A stretch of DNA of 8,084 nt, taken from NCBI GenBank assembly GCA_022013615.1, contig JAKLQB010000054.1, forward strand, positions 1 through 8,084, given 5' to 3'. This stretch comes from Desulfobacterales bacterium. GTDB taxonomy: Bacteria; Desulfobacterota; DSM-4660; Desulfatiglandales; Desulfatiglandaceae. A program made the translations under genes and the position numbers. Positions 6,385 through 8,084 of the stretch are shown here, in pieces; the stretch's first letter is position 1, and each line of letters starts with the position of its first letter. A model generated the notes under the pieces. That model saw only the letters and a program-made list of their open reading frames with translations. It was not told the origin of the DNA and ran no database searches.

Positions 6385-6784
6385 CAAAGGACCCATTTTG
6401 GCTTTTTTTTGTAACTGGGCACCCTATCGGTGTTACATGGATCTATGCAAGTCCGGGCACTCGTTTCCCTACCCTATTTATCCAGTCAAGCTGATGTGTA
6501 CGGGACGTATAGACCCTGCGATGGTGCTTTTTGCCTTTGAGAGGGGCGCGGAGGGGGTTCTGATTATGGGATGTAAGGATAAAGAATGCCGGTATGGTCC
6601 AGGCCCGGGGCAGGCAAAAAAAATGGCGGGGTCCGTTCATGGGCTTATACATATTCTGGGATTGGAACCCGAGCGGTTCTCAACCTTGCAATATTCCTTT
6701 GATGAGCAAAACAGGCTTTTTGAGGAAATGGAGTCATTTGCGAAAAAAGTTTATAAACTGGAAAAATCGCCGATAGGCGATTAA
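6368..6784 (+). CDS. mvhD: MvhD/FlpD-like hydrogenase iron-sulfur (delta) subunit
   Basis: A 138-residue protein of the MvhD/FlpD family, small [2Fe-2S] proteins that pass electrons from a hydrogenase or formate dehydrogenase to HdrA in methanogens and some bacteria. The family pattern is clear: ILAFFCNWAPY (10-20), VKLMCTGRIDP (40-50), an EGVLIMGC segment (62-69) and GCKDKECRYGPG (68-79). Candidate ligands are C15, C22, C27, C44, C69 and C74. The ATG at 6368 lies inside the end of the HdrA-like gene (17-nt overlap, different frame), so translation is probably coupled and the products probably form a complex. TTG at 6377 is a less likely start. No hydrogenase or formate dehydrogenase gene is in view, so the electron donor must be something else, possibly the GltD-like module or the 2-oxoacid oxidoreductase. 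A T8 run lies in the coding sequence at 6403-6410. Confidence 0.88.
   Translation: MHSLDSKGPILAFFCNWAPYRCYMDLCKSGHSFPYPIYPVKLMCTGRIDPAMVLFAFERGAEGVLIMGCKDKECRYGPGPGQAKKMAGSVHGLIHILGLEPERFSTLQYSFDEQNRLFEEMESFAKKVYKLEKSPIGD
6765..6782 (+). other. Hairpin across the mvhD stop codon
   Basis: AATCGCC (6765-6771) and GGCGATT (6776-6782) form a perfect 7-bp stem with a GATA loop. The 3' arm ends on the first base of the TAA stop. No T-run follows, so it is not a standard terminator. It could stabilise the upstream mRNA or modulate read-through into the HdrD-like gene, or it may be chance. Confidence 0.3.
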
Positions 6785-6827
6785 CAAAGCACCATACAGC
6801 AATTTTGTCGATGATAGGGGATCTCTT

Positions 6828-7964
6828 TTGGATAAAAATAACACCTTAAACCAGCTTATAGAAAAATTTCAGGTCTTTCATTGCGTTGAATGCGGCAAAT
6901 GCACTGGAGCCTGCCCCCTGGCCCAGGTAGACCGGGATTTTTCCCCGCGTCTTATGGCAAAATATGCCATTGAACAAGGAATTGATTCCGAATACGTCAG
7001 GGAAAAGGCCTGGGCATGTCTTACCTGTGGCCTCTGTGATGAACGCTGTCCTGTGGGGATCTCTTTTACCGAATTCATTCGGACCATACGCCCACTTTAT
7101 GCACGGGAGGATTTCAAGGGCCATCTGAGTCATGGTGGGGCTTTGCATGGTTTGATGCGGATGCAGACAGCCCCTGGATTAATTCAAAATCGCCTGGACT
7201 GGATCACACCGGATCTTAAGGTATCGTCCCGCGGGGAGATCCTCTATTTTGTCGGTTGCCTGCCCTATTTCGAGACTTTTTTTTCTGACATGAGCGTTAG
7301 CTTAGTGAAGATTGCTGTCGATACTGTAAAGATCCTCAACTCACTGGGTATTGAGCCAGTGGTATTGCCAGATGAACGGTGTTGCGGTCATGACCTCATT
7401 TGGACAGGGGACGGGGAATCGTTCCATAAACTTCGCCTTTTCAACATGGAATCCTTTAAGAAAGCCGGGGTAAAGACCATCATCACGGCCTGCGGGGAGT
7501 GTAGTTATGTCCTGAAATATCTTTACCCGGACTCATCGGAGCCCTTTCCCTTTGAGGTAATGCATTTGAGTGAGTATCTGAAAATGACCGGTTTTATTAC
7601 CGGGAGAAGTATAGATAAAATTGCCACATATCAAGACCCTTGCCGGCTGGGTCGTTTCCAGGGGGTCTACGATGCTCCCAGGGAGCTTTTAGGGCAAATA
7701 CTGGAACTTCGAGAAATGCCTCATTTTGGCCCCGGTGCCTGGTGCTGTGGAAACTCAGCATGGCTTAACTGCGATAGATATAGTAAACAGATGCAGGTCG
7801 AACGCCTCCTGGAGGCCAAGGGAACACAAGCAGATCTGATGGTAACAGCGTGTCCAAAATGCCAGGTGCATCTCACCTGCGCCATGAGAGATGTAAACCG
7901 CCTTCAGGATCTTCGTATGAAGATCCTGGATATTTCTTCAGTTATTGCAGAATCGATTGAATGA
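6828..7964 (+). CDS. hdrD: HdrD-like protein (HdrC-type ferredoxin plus two CCG domains)
   Basis: A 378-residue iron-sulfur protein with the HdrD architecture, a fusion of HdrC and HdrB. Two [4Fe-4S] motifs lie at the N-terminus: C19-C22-C25-C29 and C64-C67-C70-C74. Two CCG domains follow. The first is C144 ... C185-C186-G187 ... C222-C225, with about 40 residues between its first cysteine and the CC pair, slightly longer than usual. The second is C272 ... C306-C307-G308 ... C342-C345. In HdrB such motifs bind non-cubane [4Fe-4S] clusters that cleave CoM-S-S-CoB; all ligands are present here, so a disulfide-reductase-like or related two-electron site is plausible. No membrane segment is evident, so it is probably soluble. 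TTG 6828 is taken as start because of GGGG at 6817-6820 and because no other start fits before the first cluster. The partner substrate is unknown: methanogen thiols are not expected in a bacterium. Glycolate oxidase GlcF and lactate-utilisation LutA proteins share CCG domains, but the neighbours favour an Hdr role. Confidence 0.88.
   Translation: MDKNNTLNQLIEKFQVFHCVECGKCTGACPLAQVDRDFSPRLMAKYAIEQGIDSEYVREKAWACLTCGLCDERCPVGISFTEFIRTIRPLYAREDFKGHLSHGGALHGLMRMQTAPGLIQNRLDWITPDLKVSSRGEILYFVGCLPYFETFFSDMSVSLVKIAVDTVKILNSLGIEPVVLPDERCCGHDLIWTGDGESFHKLRLFNMESFKKAGVKTIITACGECSYVLKYLYPDSSEPFPFEVMHLSEYLKMTGFITGRSIDKIATYQDPCRLGRFQGVYDAPRELLGQILELREMPHFGPGAWCCGNSAWLNCDRYSKQMQVERLLEAKGTQADLMVTACPKCQVHLTCAMRDVNRLQDLRMKILDISSVIAESIE
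7905..7928 (+). other. Perfect 10-bp inverted repeat in the 3' end of the hdrD-like gene
   Basis: CAGGATCTTC (7905-7914) and GAAGATCCTG (7919-7928) are exact reverse complements around a GTAT loop, within codons for QDLRMKILD about 36 nt before the stop. No T-run follows. It could be an mRNA 3'-end stabilising or processing hairpin for the operon, or a fortuitous coding palindrome. Confidence 0.4.
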
Positions 7965-7997
7965 AGCAGTTATAGTTCTTCGCAGATGAATTGATAC

Positions 7998-8027
7998 TTG
8001 ACAAGCGGTTCAGGTACGTGTTATTTT
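7998..8027 (+). promoter_or_regulatory. Sigma70-like promoter downstream of the operon
   Basis: A perfect TTGACA (7998-8003) is followed after 18 bp by TATTTT (8022-8027, four of six to TATAAT). It lies in the non-coding stretch after the hdrD-like gene, pointing toward a possible start codon at 8072, about 45 bp beyond the -10 box. This suggests that a new transcription unit begins here. Confidence 0.5.
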
Positions 8028-8071
8028 ATCCCTGAAATTCACATAAATCAAATTGAATTTTAGGGTGTGAT

Positions 8072-8084
8072 ATGATTTCCAGTC
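8072..8084 (+). CDS. Possible start of a downstream gene (partial)
   Basis: An ATG at 8072 is preceded by AGGG (8062-8065) at a usable distance and by the TTGACA/TATTTT promoter. Only the codons M-I-S-S are visible before the window ends, so the product cannot be guessed. The start is supported only by these upstream signals. Confidence 0.3.

Noticed and set aside
5980..6396. Minus-strand 138-codon open frame opposite the HdrA-like C-terminus
   Set aside because: It is antisense to conserved ferredoxin motifs, with a proline/serine/arginine-rich translation typical of shadow frames.
6403..6410. T8 run in mvhD (and another at 7277-7284 in the hdrD-like gene) as a possible frameshift or phase-variation site
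   Set aside because: Both reading frames continue correctly into conserved residues. The runs encode ordinary phenylalanine codons, and nothing suggests programmed slippage.
1..8084. CRISPR array, tRNA/rRNA gene, insertion sequence or transposase
   Set aside because: No spaced repeat array, no recognisable tRNA or rRNA sequence, no transposase-like protein and no terminal inverted repeats were seen.

Overview
The window (about 50% GC by eye) carries one compact plus-strand operon of six redox genes and looks chromosomal. The gene families are typical of strictly anaerobic bacteria or archaea: a CoA-dependent 2-oxoacid:ferredoxin oxidoreductase, heterodisulfide-reductase-like (Hdr) proteins and an MvhD/FlpD-type electron adaptor. 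Shine-Dalgarno sites, TTG starts and a sigma70-like promoter at the right edge point to a bacterium. A Desulfobacterota-like sulfate reducer or syntroph is my best guess; this is inference, because no taxonomic marker is present.

Layout. Positions 1-247 hold what may be the last codons of an upstream gene, two hairpins, a 10-bp palindrome and a four-unit 10-bp tandem repeat just before the first gene. Positions 248-2298 encode the alpha and beta subunits of the 2-oxoacid oxidoreductase, overlapping by 4 nt. An AT-rich gap of about 155 bp follows, then the gamma subunit (2455-3027). Six bases later begins a 1116-residue protein (3034-6384). It is a composite: an HdrA-like flavoprotein with a complete GltD/NfnB-like FAD/NAD(P)H module spliced in, an HdrA-type CxC domain placed late in the chain, and a C-terminal two-cluster ferredoxin domain. 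It overlaps an MvhD/FlpD-like gene (6368-6784) by 17 nt. After 43 bp comes an HdrD-like gene (6828-7964) that fuses an HdrC-type two-cluster domain to two intact CCG domains of the HdrB type. The last 120 bp carry a promoter-like sequence and perhaps the start of another gene.

Proposed joint function (inference). The oxidoreductase oxidises a 2-oxoacid to acyl-CoA and CO2 and releases low-potential electrons. It has no separate ferredoxin-like delta subunit in this window, so the C-terminal ferredoxin domain of the HdrA-like fusion could receive those electrons. The fusion protein adds an NAD(P)H site and one or more flavins. The MvhD-like protein would act as a [2Fe-2S] wire, although no hydrogenase or formate dehydrogenase gene is beside it. 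The HdrD-like protein would offer non-cubane [4Fe-4S] sites for disulfide or similar two-electron chemistry. Together these suggest a soluble complex that couples 2-oxoacid oxidation, NAD(P)(H) and a disulfide/dithiol pair by flavin-based electron bifurcation or confurcation. The 2-oxoacid, the thiol partner and the direction of flow cannot be read from sequence.
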